A stretch of DNA of 64,000 nucleotides from Dryococelus australis. Taxonomy: Eukaryota; Arthropoda; Insecta; Phasmatodea; Phasmatidae. The position numbers were made by a program, and so were the translations under genes. Positions 24,820 through 35,489 of the stretch are shown here, in pieces; the first letter of the stretch is position 1; each line of letters begins with the position of its first letter. The notes beneath the pieces were generated by a model. That model worked only from the letters and a program-made list of their open reading frames with translations, was not told where the DNA came from and made no database searches. The DNA lies in contig CM056993.1 in the NCBI GenBank assembly GCA_029891345.1, forward strand, positions 277,776,016 through 277,840,015, written 5' to 3'.

Positions 24820-25059
24820 TTTATTTACGCGCCCAAGTGTTGCAAGCTCACGTGCACGTTGGCGCAAGTAGTCGTTATATCTCCCCAGTAGTGTATTGCT
24901 GTTTGTGGTTTCATAGACTTTTCCAGTATGCCCTAAAATGCAGTTTATTGCTGAGGGAAAGCCTGTAGCGAGTTCGCCAAGGAAGCAGGAGAAACGTAAG
25001 TGTCTATAAACATCATCGCCTCTTAACTGCCACATCTCGAAACGAGGCGTAGCTCTCAC
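24820..25059 (-). other. Unrecognised open frame, possible old exon or transposon fragment
   Basis: An open frame of 132 codons starts at 25,059 on the minus strand. The first 80 codons lie outside the neighbouring MITE and read like protein (RFEMWQLRGDDVYRHLRF, NTLLGRYNDYLRQRARELA). The remainder is translated family A MITE. No family was recognised and no splice sites are convincing. Confidence 0.3.
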
Positions 25060-26449
25060 TTCAATATAATGTTTATCGCCGAGCTAAGCGAAATCAACAC
25101 CGTCACTGCTGTTTATCGGCTAGTATAAGATAAATAGGATTACAGATTATGTAATGACATGTTTAAAGTTAGCTCTCGACCTCTCATCGACAGCAAGGTC
25201 ATTACAGATGAAACCAGATGGTCACACAGTCAGGGGCTTTGAAGGAATCGGCCATTACATGTATTCAGTAACTACCTCGGCATTATCCAGGAATGATTTC
25301 AAAAAATGAAAACGAGAAAACTGATCCAAGGGTCAGACCGGGAACTGGATTCTGGTCGTGTCTAAGACATGATGGAAAATAGCGAAAAATTTTTGAACCA
25401 ACGTATCTTTGGTATCGCTCTAGCTGGTTTATTCTTTTATGATTGGATGAACAAGGTTTCGACTCGGCTAAATTGTTTGCAGACCAATCACGAACGTTTT
25501 ACTTCATAGTATCAAACACCTCATCGGCCCAGTGAAATGTGATAGTAGCTTCATACATGTATGCCAGCCAATAAAAAAATAAAACCGTCGGACATGTGCA
25601 CAGTGAGTTGAATTCTAGCAAACAGTCAATTTTTCCCGCTATAAATCATCATCTCTAGTCGTGTCGTAAGGCTAGTCGAGTGAACAGCCGCCTCGCAACT
25701 CTCTCTGCAGGATCAAGGGCGTTGGACACTAAAAAACTTATTTAATATTTGTACGAAATGTTCAACTTTTAGAAGTTACAGGTACTGTTTCGTCGCATAA
25801 AAAAAATCAGAAGACTGCAAGTATTTTTTCCATAATGGCGTGTCATTATCACAACTTTAGTGCTTTGGAGATCTCGCTACAGATGATTAAAACTAACTCA
25901 TTTGCTGGAAATAGATAATTCGGATTGAAGTAAAGTTACTTCAAAAATCTTAAAAATTGCGCTAAAACGATTTTCGCAATTTTTTTAAATTACTCGTCAA
26001 AATAAGGAAATGTTTGTGTATTTTAAATTTGTATCAGTATTGGTTTTTTCGGTAAAATAAATTTGCTAAGCATACTTTAGAATGAATTGAAAAATTACCC
26101 TTTAATCGCACTAGTTAACTTTTCGGTAAATTTTATCGTTTATTTTATTCGTACGTCCAATAAACACTAAAATTGCCACTTTTACATTTCATTATGCAAA
26201 AACTTAGTGATCTAAAGATTTTTTATGTTAGGAAGGAGTACTTACATGTAATATCTATACGTTAAACGGTATTTTGTATCCAAGTACACAATAATGAATT
26301 TTTTTAATGGTGACTGCCGTTAAGGGAATTTATAGATTCTCTTCGAATGCAACGTGCTTGGTAAAAGTAGATTTTTATATTCTGAGTTAACTAAAAATAC
26401 TAACAAATAATGCGTGTATCAATTCCCTCTTCATCATCAATGCGTACAC
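25060..26449. other. No recognised gene
   Basis: No open frame of note and no repeat recognised. AT-rich from 25.7 kb on. Confidence 0.5.
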
Positions 26450-26913
26450 GGTTTTGACGGTAAAATAAGCACTTCTGAAAGCCCAGCGTAAGATCTACTT
26501 GCATGTACGTTGTGTATTCTTCCGCCTTATGTAAAATTAACTTTGGCATGACATTTTATATTTTTTATTGACCTTTATTATTGTTGTAAGATATAGATAC
26601 CTTATCACTTTATTCATGCGCCGGTCAATTGAAACTGTGAAATTATTAGAAAAGTAAACATTTTATAAACCTACTAATTTTTATACTTCGAGGCATTTAA
26701 AAACCAGAAAGCGAAATAAATGATTTAAGTTATCACAAATGGTTACCTAACACTTTTTATTTGCCGTTAAGATATGGAACTACTTTCCAGCCATCGTTAC
26801 CAACTTTACTGGACGCATGTCACTTATTGCGTCCGTTTAAATATATGCAGGCAGAAGTAGGGACTTTTTTCTAAGGTTGAATAGAAAAGTGCTCACTTTA
26901 TCGTAAACAGCCT
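26450..26913 (+). mobile_element. Family A MITE with an internal insertion of about 50 bp
   Basis: The first end is altered (GGTTTTGACGGTAAAATAAG) and the last is typical (GTGCTCACTTTATCGTAAAC). An extra A/T-rich stretch (TTTATATTTTTTATTGACC) near 26,555 separates the usual GGCATG and TATCACTTTATTCATGCG blocks. Confidence 0.8.
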
Positions 26914-26924
26914 TTAAGTAAAAT

Positions 26925-27245
26925 ACCCTAAGCAAGAAAATAATTCGAATCACCGTATCACAGAGAAGAGAAGTACCTACACAGTGAAGGAATGTCCTTG
27001 TGGCTCGTTTTATATGTGCGCACCCATTCTCTGCTTGGCTGCGCGAGGCTTTGGAAAAAGGTCTAACGTCTGATTGGCTACTGCACGCTTCAGAAATTTC
27101 TCCATTAGCTGGGCCGCCGGATGGCGAGCAGGATACTCGGCGATGGTTGGCGAACCGTCTTCCAACGTCTTGCTGGTGTGTGAACGGTGCAAGCGGCTTT
27201 TTCGTCTCTGTAGTCTTAATTATTGTGTGCCTTATTAATTTCTAT
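26925..27245 (+). repeat. Family B repeat with clustered ATTGG boxes
   Basis: GCGCACCCATTCTCTGCTTG, TCTGATTGGCTACTGCACGC, TCCATTAGCTGGGCCGCC and CTTGCTGGTGTGTGAACGG follow the same order as in the copy at 35.5 kb. The 111-codon frame across it is likely chance. Confidence 0.7.
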
Positions 27246-27907
27246 TCTTCCACTAGTTTCGAATCTCTATCAGTTGCGTCAGCAGAAATTTATTTCACGG
27301 GAAAGTTTTCTTTCCGCACCTTGGCGTGCGTGTAAAACAAAATACAGAAATAAAAGTAGTCGTCACATTTCGGGAAATGGAAGGTGGTTCCAATCCAAGG
27401 TTTTTGTCAACGTTCCTGGTTCGTGTACCTATCTCCAATCTTTCAAGAAGTGAAATGAGGTTCGGTTGCTACCAGGAACAACTTCGTTAGAGCGAGCATA
27501 GGTAAGCATGCCGTCCCTATACGGCCAAGTGTCAAGAACAGTGACTCACAGTCGTCTCAACGCCTTGGGTGTTGCGCCGAACCGTAAATAAAAGAACAGT
27601 GTTCTGCCGAATCGCCCTGTTCCTTTGTCCGTGACGGATCTGGTGGCAGGCGGTTCCCGAGAATGTGCCTATCATCGTTCCCTTCACGGATACGCCTGCG
27701 TTCTTTCCCGGTACCCAGTTGTGAGTAGAGACACTAGCTCTCGAGCTCTCCGTGTCTGCTGTCTGCGGTAGTGACGGCCTGCGGCTGCACTAGTCGCTTT
27801 CTATCATCCAGTCGCCTTCTATCATCCAGTCGCGGTTTCTTCACAACTTTGAAAAATCTCACCCCATCCCTTGTACGACGCGATTGGTTGTTTCCTAGCA
27901 CGTCATG

Positions 27908-28180
27908 AATAGGGGAAGATGTTTTTTCGCGAAAATATTTGTGGCCATGCTAGGCTTCAATAGCCTACGTCCACACACACAACATTCTTTGGTTATTGGC
28001 TGCGTGACTATGTGAGAGTACATGATCTTATTTGAATGGGCCAATCGTAATAAAGTACTCCGATACTTAACGTCCATTTGAGGCACATGACATTTATAAG
28101 TATCCAACTACGAAAGTGCATATGAACATAAGTGTTTTGGAGTAAAACTTGTCCGGAATTTTTTTTGCGAATTGCACCCG
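27908..28180 (-). mobile_element. Family C MITE, reversed and diverged
   Basis: Ends GATGTTTTTTCGCGAAAATA and AATTTTTTTTGCGAATTGCA. The middle contains the reverse of the family core (AAAGTACTCCGATACTTAAC). Confidence 0.7.
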
Positions 28181-28316
28181 TCCCTGATTATGAATCATGA
28201 ACTTTTTTTTTTTACTTCTGTTAAGATTAAAATATTATAATGATTTAATAACCAGTTAGCTCACACCATTGATTTTTTAGTTCAAGTATTGCAATCAATA
28301 TATATTTTTTGGCATG

Positions 28317-28485
28317 TGCTATTCACGATAAAGTGAGCACTGAAAGCCCTGCTTAAGATCTACTTGTACGGAAGTTGTGTATTCTTCCGCCTTATGTAAA
28401 ATTAGCATTCCCATGGGCTTCGTCACTTTATTCATGCGTCGGTACAGTAAAACTGAAATAAATAGAAAAGTGATTATTTAAGATA
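28317..28485 (+). mobile_element. Family A MITE, left part of the split copy
   Basis: Starts with the family terminal repeat (TATTCACGATAAAGTGAGCA) and the CCCTGCTTAAGATCTACTTG block. It stops where the 2,156-bp transposon was inserted and continues at 30,654. Confidence 0.85.
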
Positions 28486-28491
28486 TCTGCT
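28486..28491. repeat. Target site duplication, left (TCTGCT)
   Basis: This TCTGCT is repeated exactly at 30,648-30,653. The uninterrupted MITE family has CTGCTCATTTTTACACTTCG-like sequence here, so one copy was generated by insertion. Confidence 0.75.
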
Positions 28492-28549
28492 AGTAGTGTA
28501 ATTTAGTAGGTTCTGGGACAGGTGCCAGGTGCTGGGACTGCGAAGCCGA

Positions 28550-29270
28550 TCGCCGCCATATTATACTACGTCTTTTCCAGCCGCCATCTTGTATTACGTC
28601 TTTTACGGCCGCCATTTTGGATTACATCATTTCCAGCCACCATCTTAGATTACGTCATTTACTATCGCCATATTGGTAGCCAGTACTCTGCCATATTTGT
28701 AGCAAGTATGTCAATTTTCATGCTCTATTATTCCGTGTTGCCTCTATAATACCAAGTGTCTTCTCCAAGTGCTCCCATTTTTCCATGCTCATGCAATCCA
28801 GTCATGCAACTGCAATTTTGTTTTAGCACTTGCATTCCAGTCATGCGACTGCTATCTTGTTTTTGCACTTCATGCTATATCATTCCAATCATGCGACATC
28901 CACATTTGATTCACAGACTTCCTGCTCTATCATTCCACCATGTCATCCACTATCTTGGATTACATTTATTCATGCTGTATCATTCCACCTCACTATCTAC
29001 CATATTGGATTCCCAGACTTCCTGCTCTATCATCCCAATCATTTGATTGTCATGTTGGATTCAGCCATTTCGGATTCCACCATCTCGGATTCCGCCATCC
29101 TGTTATTCACATTCATTCAATTAGTCTCATTGGCTCCACCTCCATTTTGGGCTTGCACTTCATGCTCTATCAATCTCTGTAGCCTCTCTTGCATTTCAAT
29201 GGTCTACTCAGAGTGCTTCTATGTTTTCCTCTCACCTTTGTTCGATTAGCTGCTCCATCACCATCTTGTA
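28550..29270. repeat. Degenerate CCGCCAT/CTATCATTCC repeats inside the 2.2-kb transposon
   Basis: First comes a run of units like GCCGCCATTTTGGATTACAT alternating with ACGTCTTTT. A second set follows, with CTTCCTGCTCTATCATTCCA and CATCTTGGATT recurring at roughly 100-bp spacing. The overlapping reading frames here are low-complexity translations of the repeats, not proteins. Confidence 0.6.
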
Positions 29271-29559
29271 AATTTACCACCAAAAAAATCCAGTGATGCC
29301 ATATTAGATTTACATTAATACTACTAGTTAACTTCGTAGTAATTTTTCTGCTCCACATTTCTCGACCGACTTCATTGATGAGCCATGCAGGTTCGGACAG
29401 GTTCGTCACGGCTCAGATCGTCACTACATGACGTCACAAACTTATCATGGGTGTATATTGCAGGTTCGGACAGGTTCGTGATGGCCCAGACTTACTGTCA
29501 CCACATTGCCTATCGCGACTCGCATGTCGCTCTGTGCACCTCTCAGTACAAGTCCATAC

Positions 29560-29567
29560 CATATTTG

Positions 29568-29645
<78 letters not shown>

Positions 29646-29955
29646 GTAACCAGAATGCCTATAAAGATGTTTTTTTTCTTCAAAATCTTTAAAGGTTGTA
29701 ATTGTGCTTTTCATGTGTATTGAAAGTTTTTAATATCAACCAGAGTGCTTTTAAAGTATAAAAAAAGTTTTTAATAGCCACTTAATTTTTAATATTTTTT
29801 AAAAACATAAACCCTATTTTAAAAGCACAGCAGTAAATATTTTAAAACCAAAAAATTCTTCAAACAATATATTCAAAATTATATTGTAACTAAATATTCT
29901 CAAACAATATATTTTAAAACCAAAATCGCCATATATATATATATCGACCTTATGA
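29560..29955. repeat. Internal duplicated block, copy 1
   Basis: A (TA)n tract followed by GTAACCAGAATGCCTATAAA, TCAAAATCTTTAAAGG, AGTTTTTAATATCAACCA and ATCGACCTTATGA. The same order recurs at 30,160-30,530, so the transposon carries a direct duplication of about 370-390 bp. Confidence 0.75.
29569..29641. repeat. (TA)n microsatellite
   Basis: About 73 bp of uninterrupted TA. The frames reading YIYIYI across it are artefacts. Confidence 0.95.
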
Positions 29956-29994
29956 GCGTCAGCTTGCTATTTTTTTAAGATGTATTATGTTTGT

Positions 29995-30058
29995 AACCGA
30001 TGAGGATTCGAGCCCAGCCTTGCGACTGGATATTTTACCATTAAACTATGGGCCTCAA
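29995..30058 (-). other. tRNA-like remnant between the duplicated blocks
   Basis: The minus strand reads GGCCCATAGTTTAATGGTAA (A-box-like), then GGGCTCGAATCCTC (B-box-like) at tRNA spacing. The acceptor ends do not pair convincingly, so this is a tRNA-derived relic and not a functional tRNA. Confidence 0.4.
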
Positions 30059-30159
30059 ATAAACAAACTATATTATTGATATGCTATATAAATCTTTGTT
30101 ACCAAGTCATTCAAACACTAGATACATGTCGGCCCGTATTCCACTCAGCACAGGACCAT

Positions 30160-30163
30160 ACCA

Positions 30164-30222
<59 letters not shown>

Positions 30223-30530
30223 AGTAACCAGGATGCCTATAAGGGCATTTTTTCAAAATCTTTAAAGGCAGTAAATGTGCTTTTAATGTGTTTTGGAAGT
30301 TTTTAATATCAACCAAAGTGATTTTAATGTGTATCAAAAGTTTTTAATAGCCACTTTACCATTTTAAAAACATAAACACCATTAAGAAAGCATGGGATTA
30401 ATTATTTTAAAACCAAAATTCTTCGAACAATATATTCAATATTATATTGTAATGAAATATTCTCAGACAGTATATTTTGAAACCAAAATCGTCACACAAT
30501 ATATATTTTCTGATCGACCTTATGAACATC
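30160..30530. repeat. Internal duplicated block, copy 2, with (TA)n tract
   Basis: The (TA)n tract (about 30,166-30,219) is followed by GTAACCAGGATGCCTATAAG and the same series of blocks as copy 1, ending at GATCGACCTTATGAAC. Divergence is moderate. Confidence 0.75.
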
Positions 30531-30647
30531 ATAGAATCTAAAACTACAAAATAAAACACAAAGTGTAAGAAACAAAAAAAAAAAATTTATTGTACGTAAA
30601 TTACAAGCACCTGGCACCTAGCCCAGAACCTACTAAATTACAGTACT

Positions 30648-30653
30648 TCTGCT
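30648..30653. repeat. Target site duplication, right (TCTGCT)
   Basis: Matches the copy at 28,486-28,491. After it the interrupted MITE resumes with CATTTTTACACTTCG. Confidence 0.75.
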
Positions 30654-30893
30654 CATTTTTACACTTCGATACATTAAGAAAAAAACAGAGAGCAAAGAAA
30701 TAATTTAAGTTATCACAAATGATTAACTAACACTTTTTATTCGACGTTAAAGTATGGAACTACTTACCCTCCATTGTTACCAACTTTACTGGACGCATGC
30801 CACTCATTGCGCCCATTTAAATGTATGCAGGTAGGAGCAGTGACTTCTTTCGAAGGTTGATTTCAAAAGTGGTCACTTTGTCGTGAACAGCCT
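30654..30893 (+). mobile_element. Family A MITE, right part of the split copy
   Basis: Continues the MITE cut at 28,491, through the GTTACCAACTTTACTGGACG block to the inverted terminus GTCGTGAACAGCC. Confidence 0.85.
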
Positions 30894-31224
30894 TTATACG
30901 CTCTACTTATGTGTTAAGCATTTTCTTACAAATAGAGTACAACATGATGTGTGCTTGATGATATTGGCGTTAACCATTCACGTCAAAGAGGCGTAGACAA
31001 TTCCACTACTGTAATTAGTCACAAGGAAGATTGGCTATTGGTGCCTTGATATGTACAGTGCCGGTCATTAGTATCAGTCATGTGCAGTATACTCACGATC
31101 GCGGACACGGTGGCTGAACGGGTCCAAATGAATCTCGAATTAGATTTTATTTATTAATTATAATATTTCATTTATTATCAATATGAATTAAAACAGGGCG
31201 GAAATGTTGGTAATGCCTAGTAAT

Positions 31225-31398
31225 AAATAGTCCATATGCAAAATATTTTTACACTGAGTGCGTACGAACGAGGTGCGCTGTCCCTTTGGTGTGTATTCGA
31301 GACTACGTAAGATATATTTTCACGAGGCGGAGGAATGTCCTGGAAGTAGAACTTAAGCAGGGCTCCAGAAAAGTTGGGAGCAACCGTGAATGGACTAT
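31225..31398 (-). mobile_element. Family E MITE, internally deleted
   Basis: Reversed copy with both terminal regions (ATAGTCCATATGC and CAACCGTGAATGGACTAT). The block AGGCGGAGGAATGTCCTGGA is the reverse of the family's 5' part. Only about 174 bp remain. Confidence 0.75.
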
Positions 31399-31486
31399 GG
31401 CGCATCTCCACTTTACAGACACTGGCTTTTCTCGAAACAATGTGAGAGCGCGTGGTTCCTCTCACTCAGAATCAGGGCCGTATAAA

Positions 31487-31848
31487 GGAGGATTCCCACC
31501 CTCCATCTAGGATTTATCGATTTTCTGCCAAATCTTATACTTCAGAAGACGTATTGAAATTTCCCGCACGACATATCCTGAATAACAACTTCCCAAACTT
31601 AATCGAACTGCCCCAGCTTCGCCACATTTGTTAATTTTTAGCCGGTAACTGTCCAGGCGAAACACGATATCATTTCTTGAGATCGATTACAAGGGCGAAG
31701 ATAACAAAAGTAATCAAGAACTACTGACCGCAGACAATGCACTAGGCAATACTTTGTACTCTGTCGTTACATAATTTATAATATAAAACTGTATTTCCAG
31801 AGTATGGCAAAAATTCCATAAATCCAAGATGGCTGCTGGGAATCTGCC
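31487..31848 (+). mobile_element. TTAA-flanked MITE (family J)
   Basis: Ends GGAGGATTCCCACCCTCCAT and the inverse of GGCAGATTCCCAGCAGCCAT. TTAA follows the right end (31,849-31,852); the left flank has drifted to ATAA. About 362 bp. TTAA target use is the hallmark of piggyBac-type elements. Confidence 0.75.
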
Positions 31849-32400
31849 TTAAGACCTTCAGAGGCCCCAAAAGCACTTGCGATTTTCGTGCCCCCATAGT
31901 CTACATATAATTCAAAATGTAAGCAATAAATGTTAAATTAAAATTGTATTCTTAGAAATGCAACAAAATGCATTAGGAAACATTGTTTATTTTTTTATCC
32001 TTCCCTTTAATTTATACTAAGAAAGCTTTCTCCTCCTTTTTGTAAATGAAAAATCTTTTATTAGGTTCTCAAAACCAATGTTATGTAGCATACCTGCTTC
32101 TATACTTAGTATAGATAAGGGATACATTTTTGTGGAACCTGTTTCAGCTGCACCGGTTGCAATTTCACACCTACAGGCCACAGTAAATCTGGCAATGTAT
32201 CATTTCTGTGGTGCCCTCGTTCCCTTTCAAGCCCTTAGCACGTGCTTATATTGCTTAACGGTTCATCCAGCCCTGCTTAGAATATCTACAAAATATCTCA
32301 ATGACCAAACATAGTGTCGTATCTCTTTTTTCTTCATTTTAGAGGAAAGTTTTTTCAATTATACGTTCAAAATTCCCTTGTTACAGTTGTTAAAGGTAAA
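31849..32400. other. No recognised gene
   Basis: Contains a 78-codon frame (32,078-32,314) that resembles no family known to me. Confidence 0.4.
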
Positions 32401-32816
32401 GGCTGTTCGTGGTAAACTGAGCACTTTTGAAAGCTCTGCTTAAGATCTACTTGTATGCACCTCGTGTGTTCTTCCGCCATATGTAGATTTAGCATTGTCA
32501 TGAGCCTAATCACTTTATTTGTGCGTCGGTCAAGTGAAACTGTGAAATTATTAGGAAAGTTAATAATTTACAAAATGCGCATTTTTACACTTCGATGCAT
32601 TCAAGAAAACAAAAAGCGAAATAAATAATTTTAATGACCAGAAATGTTTAACTAACACTTTTTATTCGACGTTAAGATACGAAACTACTTCCCATACATC
32701 GTTACCAACTTTATTGAGCCCATATCACTCAGGGCGCCCTTTACAATATATGCAGGTAGAGGCAGTGACATTTCCCAAAGGTTAATTTCAAAACAGCTCG
32801 CTTTACTGAGAACAGT
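32401..32816 (+). mobile_element. Family A MITE
   Basis: Complete copy with ends GGCTGTTCGTGGTAAACTGA and CGCTTTACTGAGAACAG and the full interior order. Confidence 0.85.
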
Positions 32817-32896
32817 TTTTAATATTATGGAAGGACAATGCAATTGTAGCTCACTTTCGTAACTTGCTGCGAAATACAAAGAAACGTGATTTTTTG

Positions 32897-33115
32897 GGCG
32901 GCTCTTAATAACGAGGTGTTATGAATCAACGAAGGTGAAGTGAGGCGGATGTGGAGCAGTACCGGAATGCAAGGACGGAGGAAACAGGAGATCCCTGAAA
33001 AAACCCGCCGACCAACGGTATCTCCCGGCACGATTACCACGTGTGAAATACGAGAGTGGGCCCTCCGTTAGCCGAACCTGTTCACCTTGTTCGGAGACGA
33101 GTTCTCTAGCCACTA
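32897..33115 (-). mobile_element. tRNA-derived SINE (family S), eroded head
   Basis: Body words GTGCCGGGAGATACCGTTGG and CGGCGGGTTTTTTCAGGGAT are clear on the minus strand. The head with A and B boxes is badly mutated, so it is an old copy. Confidence 0.75.
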
Positions 33116-33244
33116 CGTTAACAGCTGCTCCTACAAAAACGTTTTAAATGATTTGATTTACGAATTTTTTTTTTTAGTAAAATGTAAGTTTCTTTGGATG
33201 TTTCTTGGTAACCAACGCCGTAAATATGCGCCAATTTTTCACAT

Positions 33245-33470
33245 TCTTGTAACACAATCGTAACTGAGCGAGGTAGAGCACTGGAAAAACTACTCGGCTG
33301 GCATTCCGAAGGACCCGGGTTCGATTCCCTGTCCGGCCATCCTGATTTCGATTTTCCGGGGTTTCCCGAAATCCCTCCAGGCGATTGATGGCTTGGTTCC
33401 TTAATACAGGCACTTGGGCTATTCCTTTCCCAATCCCTCAATAAAAGTGTTCCTTAGTAAGGACTTTTGG
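33245..33470 (+). mobile_element. Second type of tRNA-derived SINE
   Basis: A-box-like CTGAGCGAGGTAGAGCACTG and a perfect B-box region CCGGGTTCGATTCCC at tRNA spacing. The body CCTGATTTCGATTTTCCGGG and GTTTCCCGAAATCCCTCCAG is typical of a SINE type found in many insects, especially Polyneoptera (from general knowledge). It differs from family S. Confidence 0.8.
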
Positions 33471-33620
33471 TGTTGAGGAGCACTTGAAAACCAACAAAAA
33501 TTAAATTATTCAATGTTTTCTAATACATTCGAGAACTATCACTGTCCTTATCAAACAGAAACGGAGGAGCTTTCTAATTCTAGGTGTCACCAGGTTTTGC
33601 CCACGTCCGTAAACACAGAA

Positions 33621-33895
33621 GTAGGGACAGGAAAATTCCGAGAATTCATTTCGGGACAAACTAGACGTCAAACACATATATAGTGAAGTCACCTTCGCAA
33701 TTGGATCACAGTTTATTAGAACCGACCTGCCCGCCTCTGAGCCAATAGGAGACCTGCTAGTAAACACCTTACGAATCCCACAACTGCCAGGTGTGGGTTA
33801 ACATCCAACGAACACACAGCTGAGGCCCCAGTATGCAAAGGACTGGTGGAGTCTAGCCTACAAGTAATTGAACTCGCGAAATTTTCATATCCCTA
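33621..33895 (+). mobile_element. Family G MITE
   Basis: Ends GTAGGGACAGGAAAATTCCG and GCGAAATTTTCATATCCCTA, interior AATTGGATCACAGTTTATTA. Confidence 0.8.
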
Positions 33896-34587
33896 CACAT
33901 AAGTAACACGGAAATATTCTGTTTTATGTCGGGGGCAGATGTACACACTCAGCTAACTTAAACATGACGAGCGTACATACTTTTCTCGTGCACGGTTCAT
34001 GCTAGACTGTAACCCGACAACACTTGCCAAATAATTTTAAACCTGCCCCTCTAAATCCTACATGACAAGTAGCCAAAAGTTTCCAAAATAAAAATTCAAA
34101 ACTAGAATAGAAACCTCTTACTTCTTTACTCTAGACAGAAAACGATATGTGATTAGTAACACGAATTTATTTTCAATAGCCTTCATAATATCGGCACAAT
34201 GTTCTGGAGCCCCGAGCTTCGTTAAATCCGATGTAAATTAAAAAGAAAGCCCAAAGGCATGTATAAAAAGCATTAATTACAAACGCAAATCAAAAGATAG
34301 AAAAAGACCCACGACTTCGCCCGCAGCCGCAGCAACTCTGAAGACGTCAGAAAGAAACAAAGGAACAGACAAAACTAAATTGAACAAGAAACATTCCTCA
34401 CTCCCTCCATCCACTCCTTTTTTCCAACAAAATGTAATCAAGGATGATAGTGGTAGTATTCCTTGTCGGCTAATTGCTTACTTTATTCCAGAAATACTCT
34501 TTCTTTGCACGCGAATGGAAGCAAAAAGAAACTACATAATTTTCAATTTTATTATTTTGCCTAAATTAACTGTTAGCTATAAAACGA
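33896..34587. other. No recognised gene
   Basis: A-rich plus strand, no repeat match seen in the window. Confidence 0.45.
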
Positions 34588-34640
34588 TAGACTAAAGACG
34601 AGGTAGACCGATTTTCGTCTTCTGTGAATACCCCTACGTC
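34588..34640 (+). mobile_element. Family P MITE end fragment
   Basis: Only the terminal part survives: ATAGACTAAAGACGAGGTAG, then ACCGATTTTCGTCTTCTGTG. It breaks into unrelated sequence before the SINE at 34.7 kb. Confidence 0.7.
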
Positions 34641-34704
34641 GAGCAGAGTGGGAAAAAAAACAGTTCAATGCTGAGACACGTAGCTTTGTTTCTACGCAGC
34701 TGGC

Positions 34705-35009
34705 GGGGCCGCGGTGGCTAAGTGGATAGACTACTCGTCTTCCACCAGGGGCCACGGTGGCTGAGCGATTAGCCCGCTCGCCTCCCACCAAGGTGAACCG
34801 GGTTCAATCCCCGGCCGGCTCGCCCCCGGATTTTCGCAAGTGGCAATCGTGCCGGACGATGCCGCTGGTCAGCGGGTCCTCTTGTGGATCCCCCGTTTCC
34901 CCCGCCCTTGCATCCCGGCGCCTCTCCATTCTCACCTCATTTCACCCTCATTGGCTCTCAAGGCCTCGCTTTTAAGTGCCGCCCAAATCTCTCCACTCAA
35001 CACCCCTAT
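34705..35009 (+). mobile_element. SINE (family S) with two tRNA-like heads
   Basis: A partial head (GGGGCCGCGGTGGCTAAGTG to CTCGTCTTCCACCAG) is followed directly by a complete one (GGCCACGGTGGCTGAGCGAT ... GGGTTCAATCC) and the full body. GCAGCTGGC flanks the whole unit (34,696-34,704 and 35,010-35,018), a 9-bp target duplication. The dimer therefore inserted as one unit. Confidence 0.85.
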
Positions 35010-35060
35010 GCAGCTGGCTTGCTCTCTCTAACCCATATCAACTCTATGCCACAGCGTAAA

Positions 35061-35479
35061 GGCTATTCACGGTATAATGAGCACTTTTGAAAGCCCTGCT
35101 TAAGATCTACTTTGTATGCCCGTTGTGTATTTTTTTCGCCTTATGTAAAATTAACATTGTCATGGGGTTTATCACTTTATTTGTGCGTCGGTCAGGTGAA
35201 ACTGTGAAATTATTAGAAAAGTAAATACTTTACAAATCAGATTATTTTTACACTTCGATGTATTAATGATAACAGAAAGCGAAATAAATAATTTAAGTTA
35301 TCATAAATTGTTACCTAATACTTTCTATTTGGCGTTAAGATATGGAAATACTTCCCCTCCACCGTTACCAATTTTACTGGGTGCATGTCACTCAATGCGC
35401 CCGTTAAAATATATGACGTTATTAGCAGTGACTTTTTCTTAGGTTGATTTCAAAAGTCTCATTTTACCGTGAACAGCCC
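35061..35479 (+). mobile_element. Family A MITE
   Basis: Complete copy (GGCTATTCACGGTATAATGA to CTCATTTTACCGTGAACAGC), 50 bp downstream of the dimeric-head SINE. Confidence 0.85.
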
Positions 35480-35489
35480 ATAGATGCAG

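Larger units (their letters stand above)
28492..30647. mobile_element. 2,156-bp DNA transposon with 42-bp terminal inverted repeats, inserted in a MITE
   Basis: The left end (28,492-28,533) and right end (30,606-30,647) are inverted copies of one 42-bp sequence (AGTA[G/C]TGTAATTTAGTAGG, then TTCTGGG and AGGTGCCAGGTGCT) with about three differences. TCTGCT flanks both ends (28,486-28,491 and 30,648-30,653), a 6-bp target duplication. The flanks are the two halves of one family A MITE, which independently proves the borders. The interior has no transposase. It holds degenerate CCGCCATnTTGGATTAC repeats, two long (TA)n tracts and a duplicated block. The superfamily is not clear. Confidence 0.85.

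Noticed and set aside
28756-29249. Three overlapping plus-strand frames
   Set aside because: They are translations of degenerate repeats inside the 2,156-bp transposon.
29385-29723. Open frames with long runs of Tyr-Ile
   Set aside because: They translate the (TA)n microsatellite. The same applies to frames at 23,335, 30,076 and 30,107.
29995-30058. Functional tRNA gene
   Set aside because: A and B boxes are visible but the acceptor ends do not pair and the anticodon arm is imperfect.
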